DNA of 64,000 bases from Pantoea agglomerans NBRC 102470 (GTDB taxonomy: Bacteria; Pseudomonadota; Gammaproteobacteria; Enterobacterales; Enterobacteriaceae), in the NCBI RefSeq assembly GCF_001598475.1, contig NZ_BCZA01000003.1, forward strand, positions 186,001-250,000. The letters run 5' to 3'. The position numbers and the translations under genes are program-made. Every line of letters begins with the position of its first letter. The stretch's first letter is position 1. Under the pieces are notes generated by a model, which ran no database searches, was not told where the DNA came from, and saw only the letters and a list, made by a program, of their open reading frames with translations. Shown piece after piece: positions 48,594 through 56,792 of the stretch.

Positions 48594-48827
48594 CTAGTGC
48601 TGGGTGCTCTTTTTTTCAGCGTAGTCGATGTGTTCGGAAAGATTGGCGACCAGCTTTTTCGCCATGTCGAGGGTCAGACCCAGAAACAGGGTCTCCTGCG
48701 GGCCCTTTTCACGCGGGGCATTGGGATCGATATAACCGAATTTCACTACCAGTGCCTGATGAGTGTTCAGGGGACCAATATGCCAGCCGGTAACCGGGTA
48801 GAAGGTAAATCGCGTAAATTCATTCAT
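48594..48827 (-). CDS. BssS-like small regulatory protein
   Basis: This 77-residue protein looks like the biofilm regulator BssS/YceP: the pattern PVTGWHIGPLNTHQALVVKFGY aligns with the E. coli segment HPLVGWDISTVDSYDALMLRLHY, and both continue with a TL-L-L-D-A segment. The C-terminus is charged. Its precise role here is unknown. A single AGGAT ribosome site precedes the ATG. Confidence 0.68.
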   Translation of the reverse strand: MNEFTRFTFYPVTGWHIGPLNTHQALVVKFGYIDPNAPREKGPQETLFLGLTLDMAKKLVANLSEHIDYAEKKSTQH

Positions 48828-49077
48828 TTAATCCTGACTGTAAAAGCATAACGCTGATTGATAGTCAGGCCAGCTCTGATGATAAAGCATGAGTGGAATA
48901 CTCAGTCTGAACGAAATCGACAGGATTACAAGGGAAGCGGCATAACAAGCGCAGCGTGACGCAATGAGGATCTGTAATGCATTCAGGGCCTGCTGCAGCA
49001 AGGGGATGAGGATATTTCAGGCGTGTGTAACCTGCGCGGCTCCGGCACGGGCGCTCTCCTGTCAGGGCGAACGCCCC

Positions 49078-49533
49078 TCAGGACTCTTTATCGGCTCGGG
49101 GAATAATCGAGATATGGCCGTTAACCTCCAGCACCGCATATTTAATCTGATCAAATCGCTCCAGACCCTGCCCGGAGCGCGCCGCTTCCAGCACATCATC
49201 AGGACTGATGCCGGTCATCTTCATGCGGTCAGTCAGCAGATTACCATTCTCGACCAGGATCACCGGGCCACCATCGATCACCTGTTCCACCACCGGAAAG
49301 CGACTTTTCAGTTTGCCCAGCACAATATCAATCGCTACCAGCGTGATAATAGTCAGCGCCGCGCCGGTAACAGAAAAATCGTCGCCCAGCAGCGCCTGCT
49401 GAGTTGCTTCACTGATGATCAATAGCAGAATCAGATCGAAAGAGGTCATCTGCAACAGAGTGCGTCTGCCGGCAATTTTGAACACGACCATCAGCACCAG
49501 GTAGATCGCTGCGGCACGTAATACCGTTTCCAT
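49078..49533 (-). CDS. DUF421 membrane protein (short form)
   Basis: This 151-residue YetF-type protein has an N-terminal membrane region (AAAIYLVLMVVFKIAGRRTL), the DUF421 core TSFDLILLLIISEATQQALL and the soluble domain DGGPVILVENGNLLTDRMKM. It lacks the zinc-ribbon tail of the DUF421 protein at 39044-39736. It follows the anchored hypothetical protein gene after 12 bases, suggesting one operon. Confidence 0.84.
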   Translation of the reverse strand: METVLRAAAIYLVLMVVFKIAGRRTLLQMTSFDLILLLIISEATQQALLGDDFSVTGAALTIITLVAIDIVLGKLKSRFPVVEQVIDGGPVILVENGNLLTDRMKMTGISPDDVLEAARSGQGLERFDQIKYAVLEVNGHISIIPRADKES

Positions 49534-49545
49534 AAAGCGCCTCTG

Positions 49546-50055
49546 TCAGGGATAAATCCATTGGGTAAAACGGGCCGGAGCATGGCCGTCACCATGAATA
49601 GTGACGTGAATGCGGCCCGCATTGCGCGGCTGCAGGCCAAGCCAGATCGCGTGATCCGGTCCGGTGTTGCGGGCCGAAAAGGTCAGCCGCAGATCGCTGC
49701 CAATCGTCACCGCCTCCAGCGGTTGAGGCTGCAGCGTCTGGATTTGCAGGTTATCCAGGGCGCCACCGCCAATCGTAACGGTAAAGCGATCGGTTACCGG
49801 TGCGTTGTAGCGAATGCGCATATCCATATTGCTCTCAACCCGGCCAAACCGTTCATACTCCACCTGGATGGTCCCGTCCGGCGAGCGGGCGCTGCCGTTA
49901 CTCAGCACGCCTTTGGAAAAGAGTCCGCACGCACCCAGAATCACCAGCGCAATCAGGACGTATTCACCGATACGCTGAATCAGCCATTCACGGCGTACCC
50001 AGCGGAGGTTTTCCTGAATCGGTACCGCCTGGCCGCTGCTATCCTCTTTTTTCAC
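49546..50055 (-). CDS. Membrane-anchored hypothetical protein
   Basis: This protein has about 169 residues: a short cytoplasmic start, one membrane helix (IGEYVLIALVILGACGLF) and a beta-rich outer domain of 110 residues (VEYERFGRVESNMDMRIRYN). I do not recognise the family. The frame is open to 50070. I chose the GTG at 50055 because GAGG lies properly upstream. It is the first gene of a pair with DUF421 and may partner it. Confidence 0.72.
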   Translation of the reverse strand: MKKEDSSGQAVPIQENLRWVRREWLIQRIGEYVLIALVILGACGLFSKGVLSNGSARSPDGTIQVEYERFGRVESNMDMRIRYNAPVTDRFTVTIGGGALDNLQIQTLQPQPLEAVTIGSDLRLTFSARNTGPDHAIWLGLQPRNAGRIHVTIHGDGHAPARFTQWIYP

Positions 50056-50186
50056 CGTGACCTCACACACTGTTGGCTCAGGAACAAAAACTGAACGCTG
50101 CGTTAAGCATAGCCAGACAGTATCGGTTCACTATCTGGCGGGTCGTGACCTTTTCACCGGGACAATCTGGCACCGCATCCTGCCGT

Positions 50187-51152
50187 TTACAGCCAGCCGG
50201 AGCGACGCAGTTTGGCCCACAGCCCGCCGCAGGCCAGCAGGGTCAGCCCCACCGCCAGCGGATAGCCATACAGCGACTTCAGCTCCGGCATATGCTCGAA
50301 GTTCATGCCATACATACTGAAGACCACGGTCGGGATCACCAGGATCGCACCCCAGCCTGCCAGCTTTTTCACCACTTCATTCTGCTGCACCGTCACCAGC
50401 GCCAGATTGACCTGCATGGCGCTGGTCAGCATTTCGCGCATATCTTCCGCGTCGGTGACGACATGGCGGGCGTGATCCTGCACGTCACGGATGTAGGCGC
50501 GCAGCGGACGCGGGATCAGATCTTCATGCAGGTGGATCAGCTGATTGCAGATCTCCTCCACGGGCAGCGCCGCATTGCGCAGTTTCAGCAGATGACGCCG
50601 CACGGTGTAGACCGACTGCACCGACTTGCGATCAAATTCACTGGTGAAGAGATCGTTCTCCATCTGTCCGACCCGTTCATTCAGCGAGGTAGAGAGCTCG
50701 GCATAGCGATCAACAATAAAATCGAGCAGGCAGTAGAGCGGATAAGCGGGACCAAACTTCAGCAGCGCCGGGTTTTCAGCCGCCCGCTGCCGCACCGGGG
50801 TGTAGCTTTCAGAGGCGCCGTGACGGATGCTGATCAGGAAGTTTTTTCCGACAAAAAGATGCGTTTCGCCCAGTTCGCAGCTGTCATCCTTAGCGCACAC
50901 CGTTTTCACCACGATAAACAGCGATTCGCCATAATGTTCAATTTTAGGTCGCTGATGGGCATTGAGTGCATCCTCAACCGCCAGTTCATGAAGGCCGAAC
51001 TCCTCTTTAATCTTTGCCATAAACTCAGCGTCTGGCTGCCACAACCCGAGCCAGATAAACGCCTCCGGCTCTTTAATCACTTCACTGATATCATCGACTT
51101 CGACCTCTTCGCCCGCGCATCCCGGACGATACACCCTGCTGCTTACGATCAT
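50187..51152 (-). CDS. CorA-family divalent metal transporter
   Basis: This 321-residue CorA-type protein has a large cytoplasmic funnel domain, two C-terminal membrane helices and the pore signature GMN at residues 282-284 (MYGMNFEHMPE). It is not the CorA orthologue of E. coli by sequence but the paralogue type common in other bacteria. It could carry magnesium, cobalt, nickel or zinc. The RRSGWL end is typical. Confidence 0.9.
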   Translation of the reverse strand: MIVSSRVYRPGCAGEEVEVDDISEVIKEPEAFIWLGLWQPDAEFMAKIKEEFGLHELAVEDALNAHQRPKIEHYGESLFIVVKTVCAKDDSCELGETHLFVGKNFLISIRHGASESYTPVRQRAAENPALLKFGPAYPLYCLLDFIVDRYAELSTSLNERVGQMENDLFTSEFDRKSVQSVYTVRRHLLKLRNAALPVEEICNQLIHLHEDLIPRPLRAYIRDVQDHARHVVTDAEDMREMLTSAMQVNLALVTVQQNEVVKKLAGWGAILVIPTVVFSMYGMNFEHMPELKSLYGYPLAVGLTLLACGGLWAKLRRSGWL

Positions 51153-51255
51153 CTTCTGCTTTCCCGTTGTGACAATACATGCAGCTTAGCCAATCCCGCG
51201 CCTGTAACCGGATAAAAACCGTAAGGATTTGCTGCGGCGCTGTTCGATCAGCGGC

Positions 51256-52275
51256 TTACCACTTCAGCCCTAATCCGGTGGAGAAAATGCCTTCGTTCAG
51301 GGTATCGGGTATGCCGCTGACCAGATTACGGTGATAGCCAACGTGCAGCGTTGACCACGAAGTCAGGCTGTAGCGCAGCCCGACTTCGGCATCCAGCATA
51401 AATACGCCGTCATCATCCAGCGAATGGCCGACATCGCCATTGCTGTAAAGCGTGAACGATTTGCCCAGCAGATAGCGCTGATAGTTCCAGCGCAGCGAGC
51501 CGCCAAAGTGCCGCTCTTCCCGGTCATCGCTGTAGCCATACTCAAAGGCACCACCCAGCACCGAGAGTGAAAACGCGCTCAGTTCGGTATCCCACAACTG
51601 ATAACCCGGACCGGTGCCGATTAGCGCCTGACGTGACAGATTCTCCACCCAGTCGCGCTTGTAGGTGGCGCGGGTCTGCCAGAAGAACTGCTCCCTGACC
51701 AGATAATCAAAGGCGTAGCGCAGGCTGTAGTTATCGGTATTGATGTTCTCGTTTTCCTGCTCGCGATTGTAGGTCGCACCGATATCGTGACGCCATTTTC
51801 CCTGATTCAGTTTCGTGTTGAGCGCGAAGCTGTAGTCGTCAGTTTTGGTCGAGGCTTTTTTGACCTTCACGCCCGCATCGATGTTGCCGGTCCAGGAAAG
51901 CTGATCGCTGCGGACTTTGGCTTTCATAAACTCATCAATGCGCCGCAGCGAAACCTGCTGCTCCTGCTCGTTGCGTTCCACCCAGACATAGCCGGGATCG
52001 GATGAGGAGAGCCGCACCTGATAATGTTCGCCGGTCTTTTTGTTTTCGACATTCACCGGATTCTCGCTGGCGAGCGTACTGACCGCACTCCAGTCCAGCG
52101 TGACGGTACCGGCGTAGTGTGTCTCTATCCCCAGCTTGCCGTCGCTGAGATAACGAATCGTGCCGGTCAGCCGATCGCCATTATTCAGCCAGACGGTATC
52201 GGCAGTGGCCTGCTGTGCCCATCCGGCGCAGCAACTGATGACCAGCAGCGGGATAAACGAGGTGGCGCAACGCAT
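51256..52275 (-). CDS. DUF481 outer membrane protein, YdiY-like
   Basis: This exported protein has about 339 residues. The signal peptide ends in ATADT. The first domain contains NNGDRLTGTIRYLSDGKLGI, a YdiY-type beta domain. The rest has alternating aromatic strands ending in a C-terminal Trp (GIFSTGLGLKW), as in outer-membrane barrels. The start at 52275 has ACAGGGAAAG upstream; the open frame before it is not needed. Function unknown; acid induction of YdiY is reported in E. coli. Confidence 0.84.
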   Translation of the reverse strand: MRCATSFIPLLVISCCAGWAQQATADTVWLNNGDRLTGTIRYLSDGKLGIETHYAGTVTLDWSAVSTLASENPVNVENKKTGEHYQVRLSSSDPGYVWVERNEQEQQVSLRRIDEFMKAKVRSDQLSWTGNIDAGVKVKKASTKTDDYSFALNTKLNQGKWRHDIGATYNREQENENINTDNYSLRYAFDYLVREQFFWQTRATYKRDWVENLSRQALIGTGPGYQLWDTELSAFSLSVLGGAFEYGYSDDREERHFGGSLRWNYQRYLLGKSFTLYSNGDVGHSLDDDGVFMLDAEVGLRYSLTSWSTLHVGYHRNLVSGIPDTLNEGIFSTGLGLKW

Positions 52276-52379
52276 AGCTTTCCCTGTAAAGGCGTCGTCT
52301 TGCACGGGCGACGCGTCACCGCAAATTCTGACCTGACAATTAAGCCGATTCTGCGACGATATGCAATGCGCCGCCTGGC

Positions 52380-52976
52380 TCAGGAGAGATCGTGCAGTGC
52401 TTTGCCGAGCGGTGGAGTAATAGCGAAGTCCGTAAAACTCATCGCCAGCCCTTCACGTTCAGGCGAGCAGCCCATCACTCCGACAAACCGCCGCGCCTGA
52501 CCGGGCCACGGGCAGAGCCGTAACAGCGGCCAGCTCACGCCGTCGGTAGAGTACTGAATTCTTAAGGCCGCATTTTCCAGCGTGGCACGCAGCCAGAACT
52601 GGCGCGCATCGCCGGGAAACACACCGGTAGACCAGTCGGAAAACTCGCGCGTCACCACGCTGCCAATGGCGGGCTGATCGTCGTTAAACTCAATGCCCGC
52701 CTTAACCCAGTGCGTTTCGTTATCCTGAATAAACAGCCCGGCCTGATCGTAGAGCTGACTGAAATCCGCCCTCACCTGCACCTGAACGGTAAAGTCGTTT
52801 TCCACCCAGAAGCCAAAAGCGTGGCCGCTGTGCCGTTCGAAGCCATACCAGGTACGCTGCCAGAAATCGCTGTTCAGCGCGGTTTCGAACCTCAGCGTAT
52901 CGCCATCCAGACTGTGTACCGGCGGCTGATTAATCCAGACGCCACCTTCAGTGGTAATTGAACTGACTGCTGTCAT
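52380..52976 (-). CDS. DUF1349 family protein
   Basis: This 198-residue protein has the concanavalin-like DUF1349 pattern: DFWQRTWYGFERHSGHAFGF, YDQAGLFIQDNETHWVKAGIEF and VVTREFSDWSTG. Members resemble carbohydrate-binding domains, but no function is established. The ATG at 52976 is five bases from AGGAG; the GTG two codons upstream is less likely. Confidence 0.84.
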   Translation of the reverse strand: MTAVSSITTEGGVWINQPPVHSLDGDTLRFETALNSDFWQRTWYGFERHSGHAFGFWVENDFTVQVQVRADFSQLYDQAGLFIQDNETHWVKAGIEFNDDQPAIGSVVTREFSDWSTGVFPGDARQFWLRATLENAALRIQYSTDGVSWPLLRLCPWPGQARRFVGVMGCSPEREGLAMSFTDFAITPPLGKALHDLS

Positions 52977-52982
52977 AGGCAC

Positions 52983-53331
52983 TCCTTTGGGTAAGTTAAA
53001 CCGCCCGCGTGCTGGCCGATCTGCGGTGTGGCGATTGACCTGATTATCATAGCGTTGATTGGTGAACGGGCGGCAGACGATTGCGGCAAATCTGATGGTG
53101 TCGATGTGGCAGGCAGTGAGGTCAGCAGACCCGTGGCTGCAGACACTCCGGCTCTGTTTGCGGTTTCGCTTATATGCCCTTTATTCTCCTGCCGGCAATA
53201 AATAACAACGACCAGGTCCAGCTCACTGAACTATTTCATTTTGTTAATCCCCTGGCGAAAACAGCATTTAACAACCAGGCTTGTTTTGTCTGAGGGCAAC
53301 TGAACTCATTAAATATAAGGATTAAGCCACC
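52983..53331. other. Intergenic region before the DUF2171 gene
   Basis: About 350 bases without a gene. It should contain the promoter of the DUF2171 gene. I see no clear operator or RNA. Confidence 0.5.
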
Positions 53332-53568
53332 ATGGTAGATAAATCAGAAATTTTAGATCACGCGCAGGTTGTTGATGTGAATGGCGAACATGTCGGGATT
53401 GTCGACCACTTCGAAGGCGACGACAAAATTAAGCTGGCGAAAAGCGATCCTGAAGCGGGCGGCAAACACCACATTATTCCATTCAGCTGGGTGAAAGAAG
53501 TTGATGATAATAAAGTCATCCTTTCTAAAGCCAAAGCGGATGTTGAAAGTGAATGGCAGTCTGCATAA
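53332..53568 (+). CDS. DUF2171 family protein (PRC-barrel-like)
   Basis: This 78-residue soluble protein starts MVDKSEILDHAQVVDVNGEH. The pattern GIVDHFEGDDKIKLAKSDP and HHIIPFSWVKEVDDNKVILS resembles the PRC-barrel-like DUF2171 proteins, which are often stress-induced. The gene stands alone and is followed by a terminator. Confidence 0.85.
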   Translation: MVDKSEILDHAQVVDVNGEHVGIVDHFEGDDKIKLAKSDPEAGGKHHIIPFSWVKEVDDNKVILSKAKADVESEWQSA

Positions 53569-53573
53569 AACAT

Positions 53574-53605
53574 TAGCCGTGGCGCCCGCCACGGCTTATT
53601 TTATT
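53574..53605 (+). terminator. Terminator of the DUF2171 gene
   Basis: AGCCGTGGC and GCCACGGCT pair almost perfectly around a four-base loop, followed by TATTTTATTTATT. Confidence 0.82.
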
Positions 53606-53914
53606 TATTCCGCAATGTAATTTCCGCCTCCTGCCCTGCCCATCTTTAATTTATTACTGCTTTATATTTCACACCGCCTGAAACGTCTTCAGCAATATCT
53701 GTCAGATTTTTACTTTCCATGACGGGGTGCTCCCTGTTTTTATGCTCTGTGGCGGGTGGTCGTAAGCGGAAGGTTTGAGGGGATCATCATGGCATTGCGC
53801 CGGGAGGAAAAAAACCACCAGAATGGCGCAGCACTTTGCCGGATCTCTGTCGGTATCCGGCGGGCATAAGAAACGGCGGGTGAAGTAAAACCTGAGATCC
53901 TCACCCGCTGCGGG
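53606..53914. other. Intergenic region with a likely reverse-strand terminator
   Basis: No gene is supported. At its right end GCGGGTGA (53876-53883) pairs with TCACCCGC (53901-53908), just past the stop of the reverse-strand operon. On that strand GCCGTTTCTT follows, so it probably terminates the operon. Confidence 0.5.
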
Positions 53915-54718
53915 TTATTCCTGTTTTGCTGCGCGATCCCGCAGTACTTCCCCCACCACCGGAGCCGCTGAAAAGGCATTTGGCCAGCCAGCATAGAACG
54001 CGGCCTGAGTGATAATCTCGCCCGCTTCTTCAGCCGTCAATCCGTTGTCCATCGCCCGGTTGAGATGGTAGCTAATTTGCGCACTTTGTCCCGAAGCAAT
54101 CAGCGCGCTGACCGTCACCAGACTTCTGTCACGAGGCTGTAGCGCTGGCCGCTGCCACAGATTGAGAAACAGCGGATCGGCGGTGAATCTGACCAGCCCG
54201 GGCGAGATCGGCCCCACATTTTTCTCTACCGTTGCAGAACGCTGCTGTTCGGCTGCCTGATTTAGTGGCAGCAGTGCCGGAGAGGCTTCGGCCAGTTGAT
54301 CGGCACCAATACCTCGCGCCTTAAACACATTTTTGGTCACCGCAATTGCGGACATCGCATTGGGCCAGCCGGAATAGAACGCCAGGTGAGTGATAATTTC
54401 GGAGACTTCGGCAGGCGTCACTCCACTATCGAGCGCCACACCGGCGTAATGTTGTAACTCAGCAGGCTGGTTGCGGGCGATGAGAATGGCAAGCGTGACG
54501 ATACTGCGGTCACGGATCGAAAGTGCGTCGCGTTTCCAGAGATCGTCGGTTATCGCTTCACGTCCGAAACGAGCCAGTGCGGGAGAGACGGACTCAATGT
54601 CAGCAACCGAAAGGCTGGATGGATTGACGTTCAACATAGTTTCACCTCTTTTGGGTTCAGCAGCGGCCAGGTCGGCCAGCATCATGGAGATCGCGGCGGC
54701 GGCAATCACTTTTTTCAT
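53915..54718 (-). CDS. Tandem carboxymuconolactone-decarboxylase-like (AhpD-fold) protein, exported
   Basis: This protein has about 267 residues and two AhpD-like domains: RDRSIVTLAILIARNQPAEL with IITHLAFYSGWPNAMSA, and RDRSLVTVSALIASGQSAQI with IITQAAFYAGWPNAFSA. A signal peptide starts MKKVIAAAAISMMLADLA, so it is probably periplasmic. Neither domain has the CxxC redox motif, so peroxidase activity is unlikely. It ends the reverse-strand operon with a monooxygenase-like and a quinone-reductase-like gene. Confidence 0.85.
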   Translation of the reverse strand: MKKVIAAAAISMMLADLAAAEPKRGETMLNVNPSSLSVADIESVSPALARFGREAITDDLWKRDALSIRDRSIVTLAILIARNQPAELQHYAGVALDSGVTPAEVSEIITHLAFYSGWPNAMSAIAVTKNVFKARGIGADQLAEASPALLPLNQAAEQQRSATVEKNVGPISPGLVRFTADPLFLNLWQRPALQPRDRSLVTVSALIASGQSAQISYHLNRAMDNGLTAEEAGEIITQAAFYAGWPNAFSAAPVVGEVLRDRAAKQE

Positions 54719-54743
54719 CCTCTGATCAGCTCCCTGGTAAAGG

Positions 54744-55466
54744 TCAGTTAACAACAGAATTGAGAGCGCCGCGGTTTTTCAGCAGAGCAGGCACCACGGG
54801 GATCGCCTCTTTGCGGTCGGTCATCTCAGCTGTCAGCCGGATATAGTCGCGAAAATGGGGCGTTTCGCGGTGCTGCTGATAGGCGGCGTCACTCGCGTAG
54901 ATTTCATAGAAGAACCAGCGATATCTGTTTTTCGCATCGGTCGCGGCATACATCGCCAGCACGCCCGGTTCCACCTTCAGTGACTCTGCCATTTCAGGCA
55001 GCACAATATCGCGGAATGCCTGTTGATCGGCCGGTTTCACGTCAACAATCACCAGGTTATTGATGGTTTCTTTATTTTGTACGAAGGGTTTATCACCCAG
55101 AAACTGCGGCTCCAGCACGGTGCTCTTTTTCTGGCCGATAAGATCAGGTGCGCGTGTAATAAAAGACCGGTACGGCTCAGAACTGAGATGTTGCTGGTAT
55201 GCCTCTTCACTCGCATAAATTTCAATCATATAAGCCTGATGAGCATTTTCTTTATGTTTCAGTGAATACATCGCCAGCGTACCTGGTTGCTCTGCCAGCG
55301 AACGGGTAATATTATCTCTGGCAACTTCATCGTACTGTCCGTTTTTCCCTGGCTTAATTTCCATTTCATGCAGATTAATGACACGGTTTGTGGGTTCTGC
55401 TAAAGCGGCTGCCGATGCCGGGCCGGCCATCAGCAGAGTCAGAGTCAGAGCGGTAATATTGTTCAC
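54744..55466 (-). CDS. Tandem antibiotic-biosynthesis-monooxygenase (ABM)-like protein, exported
   Basis: This 240-residue protein has a signal peptide (MNNITALTLTLLMAGPASAA). Two ABM-like ferredoxin-fold domains are visible. The first has NLHEMEIKPGKNGQYDEVAR and TLAMYSLKHKENAHQAYMIE. The second has IVDVKPADQQAFRDIVLPEM and VLAMYAATDAKNRYRWFFYE. Such domains act as quinol monooxygenases or dimerisation modules. It sits between flavodoxin-fold and CMD-like genes of one operon. Confidence 0.83.
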   Translation of the reverse strand: MNNITALTLTLLMAGPASAAALAEPTNRVINLHEMEIKPGKNGQYDEVARDNITRSLAEQPGTLAMYSLKHKENAHQAYMIEIYASEEAYQQHLSSEPYRSFITRAPDLIGQKKSTVLEPQFLGDKPFVQNKETINNLVIVDVKPADQQAFRDIVLPEMAESLKVEPGVLAMYAATDAKNRYRWFFYEIYASDAAYQQHRETPHFRDYIRLTAEMTDRKEAIPVVPALLKNRGALNSVVN

Positions 55467-55546
55467 GGTCTGCCTTAATTATCGGATGAGGTGATTTGCG
55501 ATTCATTCGGTGCATTAACCGGCGCGATTTCTGTTTCATCTGGCTA

Positions 55547-56110
55547 TTAAGCCGTCGTGAGTTCCGCATTGAGCTGAGCAATGAGTCGCGACGCGTGTTG
55601 CTTTGCTGCAGCAATTTGCTGCGTGATAATAGTTTCATTACGACTGGCATAGCTTATCCCGCAGGTATAAACCGGTTTCTGCATCTCCAGATTGCAGAGT
55701 CGGGCGGTGGTTTCAAACTGAATCAGATAATCCTCCAGCTGATGACCAAAGACGCCATCTGCCGCGTATAACGCCTGCGGTGCGCCAGTAGTGAAGGAGA
55801 GGATCAGTTTTTTACCGCCGAGTCTGGCCGTTGATCCGTGCGCAAACCCATGAACAAATACGTCATCCAGCCATAACTTCATGAGGCCTGGCAGCGAATA
55901 CCAGGAGAAGGGAAATTGCCAGACGATAATATCTGCCTTCAGCAGTGCATCCTGTTCGGCGCTGACATTGATATTGTTGTCCGGATAAAGTGCATCCAGA
56001 CGACGGATTTCAGCATCAGGCAGCGCAGAAGCGACTTCATTAAGAATGGTAGCATTACCGACCGAATGGCTCAGGTCAGGATGACCGGAAATAATTAATA
56101 TATTTTTCAT
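55547..56110 (-). CDS. NAD(P)H:quinone oxidoreductase-like flavoprotein
   Basis: This 187-residue flavodoxin-fold protein belongs to the KefF/MdaB/YwrO family. It begins NILIISGHPDLSHSVGNA, has the FMN-binding WQFPFSWYSLPGLMKLWLDD and then SFTTGAPQALY. These enzymes reduce quinones by two electrons and protect from electrophiles. It is in the LysR-divergent operon, 80 bases before the ABM-like gene. Confidence 0.87.
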   Translation of the reverse strand: MKNILIISGHPDLSHSVGNATILNEVASALPDAEIRRLDALYPDNNINVSAEQDALLKADIIVWQFPFSWYSLPGLMKLWLDDVFVHGFAHGSTARLGGKKLILSFTTGAPQALYAADGVFGHQLEDYLIQFETTARLCNLEMQKPVYTCGISYASRNETIITQQIAAAKQHASRLIAQLNAELTTA

Positions 56111-56127
56111 TTTCAGTTTTTAATCAT

Positions 56128-56287
56128 CTATTTTTTAACAGATAACCAGGCGTTGGCGATGCCATCACGCGCTGGGGACTTTTTGCCGTCCGGCACCGTT
56201 TAATCAAATCCCACCGATACGGCATCCGCCTTTCCTGCCGCCAGCGCTTCACGCGGCGTTTTTACTGCGCCGCCTCCCTGACACCTG
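56128..56287 (-). pseudogene. Possible decayed gene end
   Basis: Inside the 217-base gap the reverse strand reads a protein-like tail GGAVKTPREALAAGKADAVS and VGFD, then TAA at 56200-56202, then 24 more open codons. The first part recalls the end of a TIM-barrel flavin oxidoreductase, but it is too short to assign. It could also be chance. Confidence 0.25.
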
Positions 56288-56327
56288 TCGGATGACTGGT
56301 GATAACACGGTAGCGGTTTGCGACTGA

Positions 56328-56651
56328 TCATTGGGTCGTGCCCTCTTGCTGAGGCTTATACTCTGCAGCGAACAGGCTTTCCCAGTTGGTGAATGCACCT
56401 AACGGGATGCAGTCAAAACTCAGCAGACCGGCTTTTGCCAGCGGAAAGTCAGCCAGCAGGCTTTGGGCCTGTTCCACCGAGTCGCATTCAAGGAAGATCG
56501 CAACGCCGGGTCGATCCTGTCGGTAGTAAATATCGCGTAGCGCACCGGATTTAAACAGACTCCAGGCATGGAAAGCTTCGGCAGCCAGATGAGGGTGATA
56601 CTTTTCCAGCGTGGCATCGGGGGCGGGTTTATCCAGACACAAAATTCGCAT
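56328..56651 (-). CDS. Small YciI/dimeric-barrel-like protein
   Basis: This 107-residue protein has a probable ferredoxin-like fold (MRILCLDKPAPDATLEKYHP; GVAIFLECDSVEQAQSLLAD). The pattern of a strand, two helices and an E/D-rich loop before FPLAKAGLLSFDCIPLGAF recalls YciI and muconolactone-isomerase-like proteins. It is the first gene of the reverse-strand operon opposite the LysR regulator. Function is unknown. Confidence 0.75.
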   Translation of the reverse strand: MRILCLDKPAPDATLEKYHPHLAAEAFHAWSLFKSGALRDIYYRQDRPGVAIFLECDSVEQAQSLLADFPLAKAGLLSFDCIPLGAFTNWESLFAAEYKPQQEGTTQ

Positions 56652-56744
56652 ATCAATCTCCTGAGATTCACGGCCAGGGGGAACTGATAAGGAGTATATG
56701 CTCGCGATTTAGTGAAGATTAGGCCACTATTGACTCAAAGATAT

Positions 56745-56759
56745 TTAGCCTGTGGCTAA
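56745..56759. promoter_or_regulatory. Palindrome in the LysR divergent promoter
   Basis: TTAGCC-TGT-GGCTAA is a perfect 6-3-6 inverted repeat, 33 bases before the LysR gene and about 95 from the operon. It is a candidate regulator site, although its sequence is not the T-N11-A motif in its strict form. Confidence 0.5.
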
Positions 56760-56792
56760 TAATAAGCAGCCCGATTGTGTCAGGATTATCCC

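Noticed and set aside
50073..51215. A 380-codon forward frame opposite the CorA-type gene
   Set aside because: It is antisense to a gene with an intact GMN motif, has no ribosome site and has a His/Gln/Arg-rich composition typical of antisense reading in GC-rich DNA.
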